13,728 nt of DNA from Deltaproteobacteria bacterium (lineage in GTDB: Bacteria > Myxococcota_A > UBA9160 > JAFDET01). Positions 6,797-12,575 of this stretch are shown here, piece after piece. Every line of letters begins with the position of its first letter. Within the stretch, counting starts at the first letter, position 1. A program made the translations under genes and the position numbers. The notes under the pieces were generated by a model, which was given only the letters and a program-made list of their open reading frames with translations, had not been told where the DNA came from and searched no databases. Where the stretch lies: contig JAFDET010000047.1 in assembly GCA_019310195.1 (NCBI GenBank), positions 1-13,728 on the forward strand. The letters are read 5' to 3'.

Positions 6797-9691
6797 TCAC
6801 ACTCGGGAGCGGCTGATGGGCTCCACCTCCACCCGGGTGTCGCGGTCGTTGGTCCCGGGCTCTCCGAAGAGCGGGGTCGGCCGCAGGTGGTAATAGCCAC
6901 CCGCCAGGGTGATCGGGTTGATGGGGCTCCCGATCAGGGCCTGGTGCGAGCTCCGGCCCCTGAACTGATAGGGCTCCCAGCCGTGGTTCACGGTCAGCTG
7001 GCCGGGGCGCAGCGCGTCGGAGACCTTGACCTGCGCCTGGAAGTCGCCGAGCTCGTTCCAGACCCGGGCCCGATCGCCGTCGACGAGGCGCCGCGCCCGG
7101 GCGTCCGCCCGGCTCATCACGACCAGGGGCTCCCCCCGCTGCAGCCGCAGCAGGCTCTCGGTATCGCGCCAGGAGGCGTGGATGGACCAGCGCGCGTGCT
7201 GCCCCGTCATGTGCAGTGGCAGGTCTCCCCCCACGGCGGGCGGATCCTTGTGGACGGGCAGCGCTTCCCCGAGCTCGAGGTAGAAGGGGTGATCGATGTA
7301 GAACTGCATGCGCCGGGTGAGGGTCGGCCAGGGGATCTTCTTGTCCGTGTGCCAGGTGTTCGCCGTGATCGTCTCGCCGGGCTCGATGTCGGTGGCGTTT
7401 CCGATGTTCACGAAGTCCATGCCGAGACCCGTGTAGCGCGCGAAGCCCTTCTCCTTGAGCTCGTCCCAGCCGACGCCGCCCAGATTCGTCGTCATCGAGA
7501 GGAGCTCCCTGAGAAGCTCCTCTTCCCCGTCCTCCTCGTAGCGACGGCCGAAGGTGTACTTCTCGTAGACATCGTCCAGGCGCCGGGTTTCGCCCGATCG
7601 GTCGCTGAAGCTGGCGACCCCGCGTTCGCGGGCGCGCGCCTGGATCGCCTCGAGGAGAACGCAGTGGAAGGCCCAGTCGCTCTTGGACTCGGCGATCGGT
7701 TCCACGGCACGGGTCGTGGGGTGGGCGAAGGGGGCGATGGGCGTCGCCCAGGTGATGTCGTTCTTCTCGTACCACGAGGCCGCGGGGAAGACGTAGTCGC
7801 TGTGCAGCGCCGTATGGCTCATGCGCCAGTCGTGGGTGACGAGCAGGTCGAGCTTCTCGAGCAGGCTGGTGTACAGACGGTCGTAGCCCCGCGTGCGGCG
7901 CAGGACATTGCCCCCCACCTCGAAGAAGATGCGTGGCTGGACTGCGGCGGGCCGCAGCTGCCAGCCCTGCTCCAGCGCCTCCTCGAGATAGGCGGAGAAG
8001 GGGCGCTGGAGATGCGGATCCCAGCGGTTGGCTCCGCCATAGAGATCCTCGAGCCCCCCGTGGTCCATCTGAAAGAGGGCGCCGGAGAGGAGGGCGCCGC
8101 GTCGGTACTCCTCCCGGACGGTCTCGTAGAGGAACATCTCGTCGGTGTCGCCGCGCAGCTTTCCCTGGACGAACTCCGGCCCCATGCGGGCGGCGACGAG
8201 CAGGGCGCCGGCCTGGGGCGAGAGCGAGCCCGAGGAGATGACCGCCGCAGAAGGGCCCGCCAGGGTCATCGCGGGAAAGCCATTGACGCCGCTGCCCTTC
8301 TTGCCGAACTGGCCGCAGAGTGTGAAGACCAGTATCTGGGCCCGCTCCATCCCCACGCCGTGATAGAACTTTCCGAAGTTCGACTGGGTGATGAGGGTGG
8401 CGGCGCGCGCGCGCGCCATGCGCCGGGCGAGGGCCCGCACCTGCTTCGCCGGAGTCCCGGTGACGGCCTGGGTGGCCTCGGGCGTGTGGCCGGCGAGCTG
8501 CTCGCGAAGCCGCTCGAAGACGGGCCGCACCTCCACCTCGCCGTCGAGGGTCGGCACACGGTGGCTCCCTTCGAGCGCGGGCTCGCTGCCGTCGAGAGCC
8601 AGGCTGCGCTTGTCGGCCTTGCGAAGCTCGCCCGATGCGGCGTCGTGGAAGTAGAAGACGTCCTCGGCGCCGCCCCGTTCGAGGTCGGCCTGGCGCAGGA
8701 AGCGCTGGTTGTCGCTCCGCACCAGCAGGGGCATGTCGCTCTGCTCCCGGAGGAAGTCGGCGTCGTAGAGCTCTTCGTCCACGATCACCTGGGCCATGGC
8801 CAGGCCCAGCGCCGCATCGCTTCCCACCTCGACCGGGAGCCACAGATCGGCATGGATCGCCGAGGCGCTGTAGTCGGGCGTGATGCAGACCACCGTGGCG
8901 CCGTGATAGCGAGCCTCGTTGATGAAGTGGACATTGGGGATCTGGGTATAGGTCGGGTTGCCGCTCCAGATCAGGATCAGGTCCGAGTAGAAGAGGTCGT
9001 CGCCCGAGCTGGCGAAGGAGATCTTGCCCAGGGTGACCATGGCCCCGGGATGGTGGTCGCCCACCTCGCAGTTCACGTTGAGGACCGGGGTGTCGAGCAC
9101 GTGCCCGGCGCGGTGCGTACCCACCGCTGCGCCGCCGTTGGTGGCGCCGGTGCCCGGGTCCCAGATTACGGAGGCGGGCCCGTCCTCGACCAGGGCATCG
9201 ATCGTCCGGTCGGCGACCTCCCGCAGGCCTTCCTCCCAGGAGATGCGCTTCCACTTCCCGGAGCCGCGGGCGCCGACGCGCTTGAGCGGGTGCTGGAGGC
9301 GGGACGCGTCGTACATGCGCTCGCTGAAGCAGGCCCCCTTCTGGCAGCCGCGGGGATTGAAGTCGGGAACCTGCGGATTGGTCTGCTCGTAGCTGGCGAC
9401 CTGCTCCTCGCGGAAGACCACTCCCTCCTTGACGTAGACGTTCCAGTTGCAGCCGCGCTGGTACCAGCAGTTGACTTGGTGGGTGCTCTTATGGACGGAG
9501 TCCCAGGTAAAGCGCTGGCGGTAGAGATCAGTCCAGTTGCCGTAGCGCGGAACTTCGGCGAGGCGGCCGGGCGCAGTCGCGGCCGGGTCGGGCGCCCCTT
9601 CCCCACAGCCGAGCTGCAGCCGCCCCAGCGAGAGCGTGAGGCCCAAGGCCCCGGCCCCGCGCATGAAGTCGCGTCGCGTCAGAGGTTCCAC
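6797..9691 (-). CDS. Tat-exported molybdopterin oxidoreductase, catalytic subunit (type II DMSO reductase family; EbdA/SerA/ClrA/NarG-like)
   Basis: Probable periplasmic Mo-bisPGD enzyme, 964 aa. The GTG start at 9691 keeps the twin-arginine leader RRDFMRG (6-12) and hydrophobic core; AGGAAG lies 5 nt upstream. The first in-frame ATG (residue 10) would destroy the leader. The [4Fe-4S] (FS0) ligand set is His71-x3-Cys75-x5-Cys81-x34-Cys116, the His-first NarG-type arrangement, but NarG has x3 between the two middle cysteines. Asp212 in EVGDHHPG aligns with the Mo-ligating Asp of NarG. HFINEARYHGATVVCITPDY (255-274) and DLWLPVEVGSDAALGLAMA are diagnostic of this class. The C-terminal guanylate-binding domain includes GQHARWSIHASWRD and NRD-like TNDRDTRVEVEP near the end. 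Relatives include ethylbenzene and steroid C25 dehydrogenases and selenate/chlorate reductases. No beta, gamma or chaperone gene is nearby. The direction of catalysis and the substrate are unknown. Confidence 0.9.
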   Translation of the reverse strand: MEPLTRRDFMRGAGALGLTLSLGRLQLGCGEGAPDPAATAPGRLAEVPRYGNWTDLYRQRFTWDSVHKSTHQVNCWYQRGCNWNVYVKEGVVFREEQVASYEQTNPQVPDFNPRGCQKGACFSERMYDASRLQHPLKRVGARGSGKWKRISWEEGLREVADRTIDALVEDGPASVIWDPGTGATNGGAAVGTHRAGHVLDTPVLNVNCEVGDHHPGAMVTLGKISFASSGDDLFYSDLILIWSGNPTYTQIPNVHFINEARYHGATVVCITPDYSASAIHADLWLPVEVGSDAALGLAMAQVIVDEELYDADFLREQSDMPLLVRSDNQRFLRQADLERGGAEDVFYFHDAASGELRKADKRSLALDGSEPALEGSHRVPTLDGEVEVRPVFERLREQLAGHTPEATQAVTGTPAKQVRALARRMARARAATLITQSNFGKFYHGVGMERAQILVFTLCGQFGKKGSGVNGFPAMTLAGPSAAVISSGSLSPQAGALLVAARMGPEFVQGKLRGDTDEMFLYETVREEYRRGALLSGALFQMDHGGLEDLYGGANRWDPHLQRPFSAYLEEALEQGWQLRPAAVQPRIFFEVGGNVLRRTRGYDRLYTSLLEKLDLLVTHDWRMSHTALHSDYVFPAASWYEKNDITWATPIAPFAHPTTRAVEPIAESKSDWAFHCVLLEAIQARARERGVASFSDRSGETRRLDDVYEKYTFGRRYEEDGEEELLRELLSMTTNLGGVGWDELKEKGFARYTGLGMDFVNIGNATDIEPGETITANTWHTDKKIPWPTLTRRMQFYIDHPFYLELGEALPVHKDPPAVGGDLPLHMTGQHARWSIHASWRDTESLLRLQRGEPLVVMSRADARARRLVDGDRARVWNELGDFQAQVKVSDALRPGQLTVNHGWEPYQFRGRSSHQALIGSPINPITLAGGYYHLRPTPLFGEPGTNDRDTRVEVEPISRSRV

Positions 9692-9699
9692 GGCCGCTT

Positions 9700-9728
9700 C
9701 CTATACACTGTACAATTCCAACTATACA
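9700..9728 (-). promoter_or_regulatory. Candidate promoter of the molybdoenzyme gene
   Basis: On the - strand TGTATA (9728-9723) and TATAGG (9705-9700) are separated by exactly 17 bp and lie just before the GTG at 9691. Both hexamers are imperfect (3/6 and 4/6 to consensus). They sit inside the two operator copies, so a bound TetR would block polymerase. The 5' leader would be very short. Confidence 0.45.
9701..9714. promoter_or_regulatory. TetR operator copy 1
   Basis: CTATACACTGTACA contains the palindrome TACA-C-TGTA (9704-9712). It recurs as copy 2 at 9722-9735 with 2 of 14 mismatches and a start-to-start distance of 21 bp (two helical turns), so both dimers would sit on the same DNA face. 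Its place in the divergent region next to a TetR gene is typical of an autoregulated operator. Confidence 0.8.
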
Positions 9729-9737
9729 GTGTAGAAT
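9709..9737 (+). promoter_or_regulatory. Promoter of the tetR gene
   Basis: TGTACA (9709-9714, 4/6 to TTGACA), a 17-bp spacer, then TAGAAT (9732-9737, 5/6 to TATAAT). The predicted transcript start near 9744 places GGAGG at the very 5' end of the message, 7 nt before the ATG at 9757. The -35 lies in operator copy 1 and the -10 overlaps copy 2, so autorepression is expected. Confidence 0.65.
9722..9735. promoter_or_regulatory. TetR operator copy 2
   Basis: CTATACAGTGTAGA, with the palindrome TACA-G-TGTA at 9725-9733. It is the second copy of the 14-bp element at 9701-9714. The central base is C in one copy and G in the other, which are the same base pair read on opposite strands, so the 9-bp cores are also inverted repeats of each other. 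Confidence 0.8.
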
Positions 9738-9756
9738 CCGGCCCGGAGGGATGTCA

Positions 9757-10497
9757 ATGGCCAGACGACCTGCGACCTCGGGGCAGCGCGGCGCAGCCGC
9801 GGGGGCGAGCCGCCGCCAGGCCCTCTCCCAGGATGCGATCCTGGAGGCCGCCCTGGTCATCTCCCAACGCGAGGGCGTGGAGACGCTCTCGATCCGCAAG
9901 CTGGCTGCGGCCCTGGGGGTCACACCCATGGCCATCTATCACCACTTCCACAACAAGCAGGAGATCCTGATCGGCGTGATCGACCGTGTGGTGGGTGAGG
10001 CGGCAGTCACCGACCACGGGGTGCCGCGCTCCCGCTGGAAGGACTGGCTACGCGCCAGCTTCGCAGCCATGCACCGCGCTCTCGTCGAGCAGCCGGGCGT
10101 GATTCCCCTGCTGACTGACTCGCTGCGGGCCGGCCCCAGCGCCCTGAGCGTGCTGGACGAAGTCCTGGGCACGTTGCGGGAGGCCGGGCTCGGGCGAGCC
10201 GAGGCCGTGCGCGGCTTTCAGGTGCTGATCAGCTACACCGTCGGCGCCGCCAGCCTGCGGGCCACCACGCTGGCCGCGCAGCGCGAGGAGGCGGCGGCAG
10301 GCGCCCTGACGCATCGGGACGCCGCGACAGACCTCGCTGATCTGGGGAAGCTCGCTGACGAGTTCAAGGCGTTGACGGGCGGGGACCCCTTCGCCGCCGG
10401 CTTCGAGGTCTTGCTGGCGGGCCTTGCCCCGCAGCATCGTCACGGAGGCCGCCCCCACGACCCCGAAGCGGCGCACGGAACAGGGGAAGGGAGGTGA
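9757..10497 (+). CDS. TetR-family transcriptional regulator
   Basis: Ligand-responsive DNA-binding repressor, 246 aa. The ATG at 9757 is preferred over the in-frame ATG at 9751 because GGAGG (9745-9749) is 7 nt from the former and only 1 nt from the latter. A basic, disordered N-terminus (1-22) precedes the helix-turn-helix, with LSIRKLAAALGVTPMAIYHHF at about 44-64 (described by ends), followed by NKQEIL. The ligand domain from about residue 90, starting WKDWLRASFAAMH, resembles the TetR_C (tetracycline-repressor-like) class and ends with a FAAGFEVLLAGL helix typical of that group. The tail after about 225 is His/Gly/Pro-rich and probably unstructured. It is divergent from the molybdoenzyme gene across 65 bp containing two operators, so it very likely controls both genes. 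The inducer is unknown, though probably the enzyme's substrate. Confidence 0.93.
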   Translation: MARRPATSGQRGAAAGASRRQALSQDAILEAALVISQREGVETLSIRKLAAALGVTPMAIYHHFHNKQEILIGVIDRVVGEAAVTDHGVPRSRWKDWLRASFAAMHRALVEQPGVIPLLTDSLRAGPSALSVLDEVLGTLREAGLGRAEAVRGFQVLISYTVGAASLRATTLAAQREEAAAGALTHRDAATDLADLGKLADEFKALTGGDPFAAGFEVLLAGLAPQHRHGGRPHDPEAAHGTGEGR

Positions 10498-10502
10498 CTG
10501 CT

Positions 10503-10520
10503 CCCCCGGCAGCCGGGGGG
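10503..10520 (+). terminator. GC hairpin after tetR, possible terminator
   Basis: CCCCCGG-CAG-CCGGGGG, a perfect 7-bp stem with a 3-nt loop, starts 6 nt after the tetR stop. No T-run follows, so intrinsic termination is uncertain; it may be an mRNA 3'-end stabiliser. Confidence 0.4.
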
Positions 10521-10610
10521 ACTCCCGATTGGGCTAGACCCCGACCCCGGACTGCGTGGATCGGCCCGGCCTTCGAGACGCAACGAGCGAGGCGCGCATG
10601 CCATACGGGG

Positions 10611-10616
10611 TACCCT
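10611..10616 (+). promoter_or_regulatory. Possible leaderless -10 (TACCCT) for the 127-aa ORF
   Basis: TACCCT (TANNNT) ends 7 nt before the ATG at 10624, and no Shine-Dalgarno sequence is visible (the spacer is GCCCGGC). No clear -35. Confidence 0.3.
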
Positions 10617-10623
10617 GCCCGGC

Positions 10624-11007
10624 ATGAAGCGCGTAGCGCTGGCGGCGCTGTGGCTGGCGGCTCTCGCGGGCGTGGGATCCCAGGCCGGGGCCGAGCCCCT
10701 CCTGGAGCAGACTCGCGGGCTGTTCGCTCGGGGGCGCTTCGTGATCGGCTCCCTCCTCGTGCGCCGCGGCGGGAGCGAGCGACGCCTGGTGGTCCACCTG
10801 CACTACCGGGGCCCCGCGCACCTGCTGGCCCGGGTGAAGGGATCGCCGCGCCTGGAGGGAACCGGAGTGGTGTACCCGGTGCTGCGCCCGGCCAACCTGC
10901 TGGTGGCCGGCGCCTGGGTGGTGCTGGTGGCGCTGGCCGCCCTGGCGCCGGTGACGCCGCGGGTGCTGCACTTGGATCCGGCGGAGCTTCTTCGCGACCT
11001 GCGCTGA
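10624..11007 (+). CDS. Small exported protein, possibly a LolA-like/permease remnant
   Basis: 127 aa with high GC3 throughout, which supports real coding. An N-terminal signal peptide is clear (MKR, hydrophobic core to about 18, likely cleavage after QAGA at 23). Residues ~30-85 (ARGRFVIGSLLVRRGG, then a GTGVVYP) loosely recall the start of the outer-membrane lipoprotein-sorting (LolA-like) domain. The end, a hydrophobic stretch at 91-110 followed by RVLHLDPAELLRDLR, instead looks like the C-terminal tail of an FtsX/MacB-type ABC permease (DPAxALR). Such a mixture could be the scar of an internal deletion joining two neighbouring genes. Both resemblances are by eye and weak; it may equally be a small membrane-anchored periplasmic protein. 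No ribosome site; a TANNNT hexamer lies upstream. It is convergent with the next gene, 16 nt away. Confidence 0.6.
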   Translation: MKRVALAALWLAALAGVGSQAGAEPLLEQTRGLFARGRFVIGSLLVRRGGSERRLVVHLHYRGPAHLLARVKGSPRLEGTGVVYPVLRPANLLVAGAWVVLVALAALAPVTPRVLHLDPAELLRDLR

Positions 11008-11023
11008 GTCGGGCCCAGCCGGG

Positions 11024-11548
11024 CTAGGCCGCGACCTCCCAGTCATAGGGTTCGCTGCGGCGCAAGGAATTCACCAGTCGGCGCAGCGAGGCCAGGCCGG
11101 TCACGCCGTTGCGAGCCGCCAACGCCGCCACCCGGGGCCCGCTGCTCAGGAGCAGCCCCACGTAGCCGCGACGCAGCAGCCGCGTCATGCCCGCGACGAT
11201 GCGAAATCCGACCTGCCGCTCCGGCTCCGCTTCCAGCATCAGCTCGAAGAGGCGCACGGCAAAGTCGCCCACCCGGTCGCCGGCCTGCTCCAGCTGGCGA
11301 ATGGAGGCGGGGCTGAAGCGGAACACGAAGTCGGGATGCGCCGCGGGCCCCGGCCGCAACCAGGTCTCGTCGCGCTCGCGCACCAGGTGCCAGGGCTCGC
11401 CGGGGCGGTGCAGGAACCAGACACCGCTCGTCGACCCCTCGGCAATGTGGGCGGCGGCCGCACACCAGGCGGGATGGCTGCGGAACAGGCGCGTCAGGGC
11501 GACCACGTGCGGATCGGAGGCGGCGTCTGCCTGCGGAGCCGGGCCCAC
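11024..11548 (-). CDS. Protein of unknown function, translationally coupled to DUF2238-like gene
   Basis: Not recognised with confidence. The start chosen is the GTG at 11548: the upstream gene's stop (TGA, 11552-11550) is followed by one base and then this GTG, and GCAGGAA lies about 8 nt upstream inside the upstream gene's last codons. The open frame extends 25 codons further to an ATG at 11623, inside the upstream gene. Product 174 aa, soluble, no signal peptide. GVWFLHRPGEPWHLV and then FVFRFSPASIRQLEQ have an alternating beta-strand character, followed by an LFELMLEAEPERQVGFRIV segment and an Arg-rich C-terminus. An SCP2-like (sterol-carrier) fold is conceivable, but no signature residue proves it. 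The two genes probably act together, at or near the membrane. Confidence 0.7.
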   Translation of the reverse strand: MGPAPQADAASDPHVVALTRLFRSHPAWCAAAAHIAEGSTSGVWFLHRPGEPWHLVRERDETWLRPGPAAHPDFVFRFSPASIRQLEQAGDRVGDFAVRLFELMLEAEPERQVGFRIVAGMTRLLRRGYVGLLLSSGPRVAALAARNGVTGLASLRRLVNSLRRSEPYDWEVAA

Positions 11549-11549
11549 G

Positions 11550-12227
11550 TCAACGTTCCTGCGGCGCGACGGCGAACCATTCCAGATAGGGCTCGCGTCC
11601 GCTGAGCCGGCGCAGCCCGGCACAGAGCAGCATGGCGAAGAGCGCGCCGCCCAGCGCCAGGGTCATGTCCTTCTGGCCATCCCAGACGTCGCCCTGGGCG
11701 CCGACGAAGGCGATGCCCACCTCGGGATTCACCGTCCGCGCCGCCCAGGACTCCAGGATCTCGTAGGCCGAGCTCAGGGCCAGGATGGACAAGACCGGGA
11801 TGATGTAGCTCCAGATCCGATGCACGTGCACCACGCGAAGCACGATCTCGCGAAACGGGTAGGCGAGAAGCAGCCCAAAGGACAGGTGCACGACCCGGTC
11901 ATAGTGGTTGCGCTCCAGACCGAGCGCCTCCTGCACCCAGGTGCCCAGGGGAACTGCCGAGTAGGTGAAGTGCGAGCCCACCACGTGCACGGACAGGAAC
12001 ACCGCGATCAGGAGATACGACAGATTGGAGAACACGAGGCGCCGGTGGGTCGCGGCCAGCAGCGCCACGGCGGCAAGGACCAACAGGTTCTCCAGCAGCC
12101 AGGTCTGGCGATCCCAGGGCGCGATCGCGGCCCACAGCCAGACCACCCCATAGCCCAACGCCAGCCGCCGAAGGAACGGGTTCGTCCGGAACGGCGTGCC
12201 CACGTGAGGCGGGGCGTGCGACACCAC
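11550..12227 (-). CDS. DUF2238 (YjdF-like) integral membrane protein
   Basis: Inner-membrane protein of the DUF2238/YjdF group, 225 aa from the GTG at 12227 (AGGA 8 nt upstream). An in-frame ATG at 12266 would add 13 residues but overlap the divergent gene. Six or so hydrophobic helices are seen. The family's conserved polar blocks are all present: HFTYSAVP (86-93), GLERNHYDRVVHLSFG (103-118), SAYEILES (153-160) and GDVWDGQKDM (179-188). Conserved His/Tyr/Glu/Asp residues in membrane-facing loops suggest a metal- or substrate-binding pocket, but no biochemical role is established for the family. Its stop codon sits one base from the start of the 174-aa gene. Family assignment is good; function unknown. 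Confidence 0.85.
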   Translation of the reverse strand: MVSHAPPHVGTPFRTNPFLRRLALGYGVVWLWAAIAPWDRQTWLLENLLVLAAVALLAATHRRLVFSNLSYLLIAVFLSVHVVGSHFTYSAVPLGTWVQEALGLERNHYDRVVHLSFGLLLAYPFREIVLRVVHVHRIWSYIIPVLSILALSSAYEILESWAARTVNPEVGIAFVGAQGDVWDGQKDMTLALGGALFAMLLCAGLRRLSGREPYLEWFAVAPQER

Positions 12228-12238
12228 GGCCCAGATCC

Positions 12239-12244
12239 TATCGT
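12239..12244 (+). promoter_or_regulatory. Possible leaderless -10 (TATCGT) for the Kazal-like gene
   Basis: TATCGT (TANNNT) ends 6 nt before the ATG at 12251, with no ribosome site in the GGCCGC spacer. Only 23 bp separate the two divergent start codons, leaving little room for a conventional leader. Confidence 0.35.
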
Positions 12245-12250
12245 GGCCGC

Positions 12251-12562
12251 ATGATGATCCGCCCACTTCTCGTCGCCGTGGCCTTCGGAGCGGCCGCAGC
12301 GCTGGCCTGCGCCGATGACCCGGCTTCCGGACCGCTCTTCGGCGGCTCCCAGAGCCGCGAGTGGCCCGGCACCGCCATCTGCCCCAACCCCCGCCCCGAG
12401 TTCTGCACCCGCGAGAGCCGCCCCGTATGCGCCCGCTACAAGAACGGAACCCGCCGCACCTACAGCAGTCCGTGCAAGGCCTGCATGAGTTCGAAGGTCG
12501 TCGACTACCGGCTCGGGGCGTGTCCCGCGCCCGGCGACCGGCCGGCGCCGGTCCGCCCCTAG
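12251..12562 (+). CDS. Secreted Kazal-like serine protease inhibitor
   Basis: 103-aa exported protein. The hydrophobic leader ends around ALACA (16-21); the Cys20 context (AALAC) is only a poor lipobox, so both signal peptidase I cleavage and lipoprotein status are possible. The mature part has six cysteines in Kazal order: C44-x7-C52-x7-C60-x14-C75-x2-C78-x12-C91, with PVC at 58-60 and TYSSPC at 70-75 matching the family's PVCG and TYxNxC elements. CTRESRPVC aligns position for position with CTLEYRPLC of ovomucoid third domain, so Arg54 would be the P1 residue, predicting trypsin-like targets. The C60-C75 loop is longer than the usual ~10. Extracytoplasmic. No Shine-Dalgarno sequence. Convergent with murQ, 13 nt away. 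Confidence 0.8.
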   Translation: MMIRPLLVAVAFGAAAALACADDPASGPLFGGSQSREWPGTAICPNPRPEFCTRESRPVCARYKNGTRRTYSSPCKACMSSKVVDYRLGACPAPGDRPAPVRP

Positions 12563-12575
12563 GCGCCGGAGCCGC

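Noticed and set aside
9604..9606. Lipobox-like cysteine (Cys29) after the Tat leader of the molybdoenzyme
   Set aside because: The preceding residues are LQLG; Gln at -3 does not fit a lipobox, and catalytic subunits of this class are normally soluble in the periplasm.
6761..9970. 1069-codon open frame on the + strand opposite the molybdoenzyme gene
   Set aside because: Long antisense frames are expected opposite high-GC3 genes; the translation is low-complexity Gly/Ala/Val/Arg/His with no family pattern, while the - strand product has all motifs of a known family.
11011..11026. Small GCCC/GGGC hairpin between the convergent 127-aa and 174-aa genes
   Set aside because: The stem is only 4 bp and no T-run follows on either strand, so it does not support a terminator.
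10494..11046. Competing frames over the 127-aa ORF (177 codons on + and 170 codons on -)
   Set aside because: Neither has a signal peptide, ribosome site or plausible domain; the 127-codon frame has the best codon-position GC pattern and an N-terminal signal sequence.
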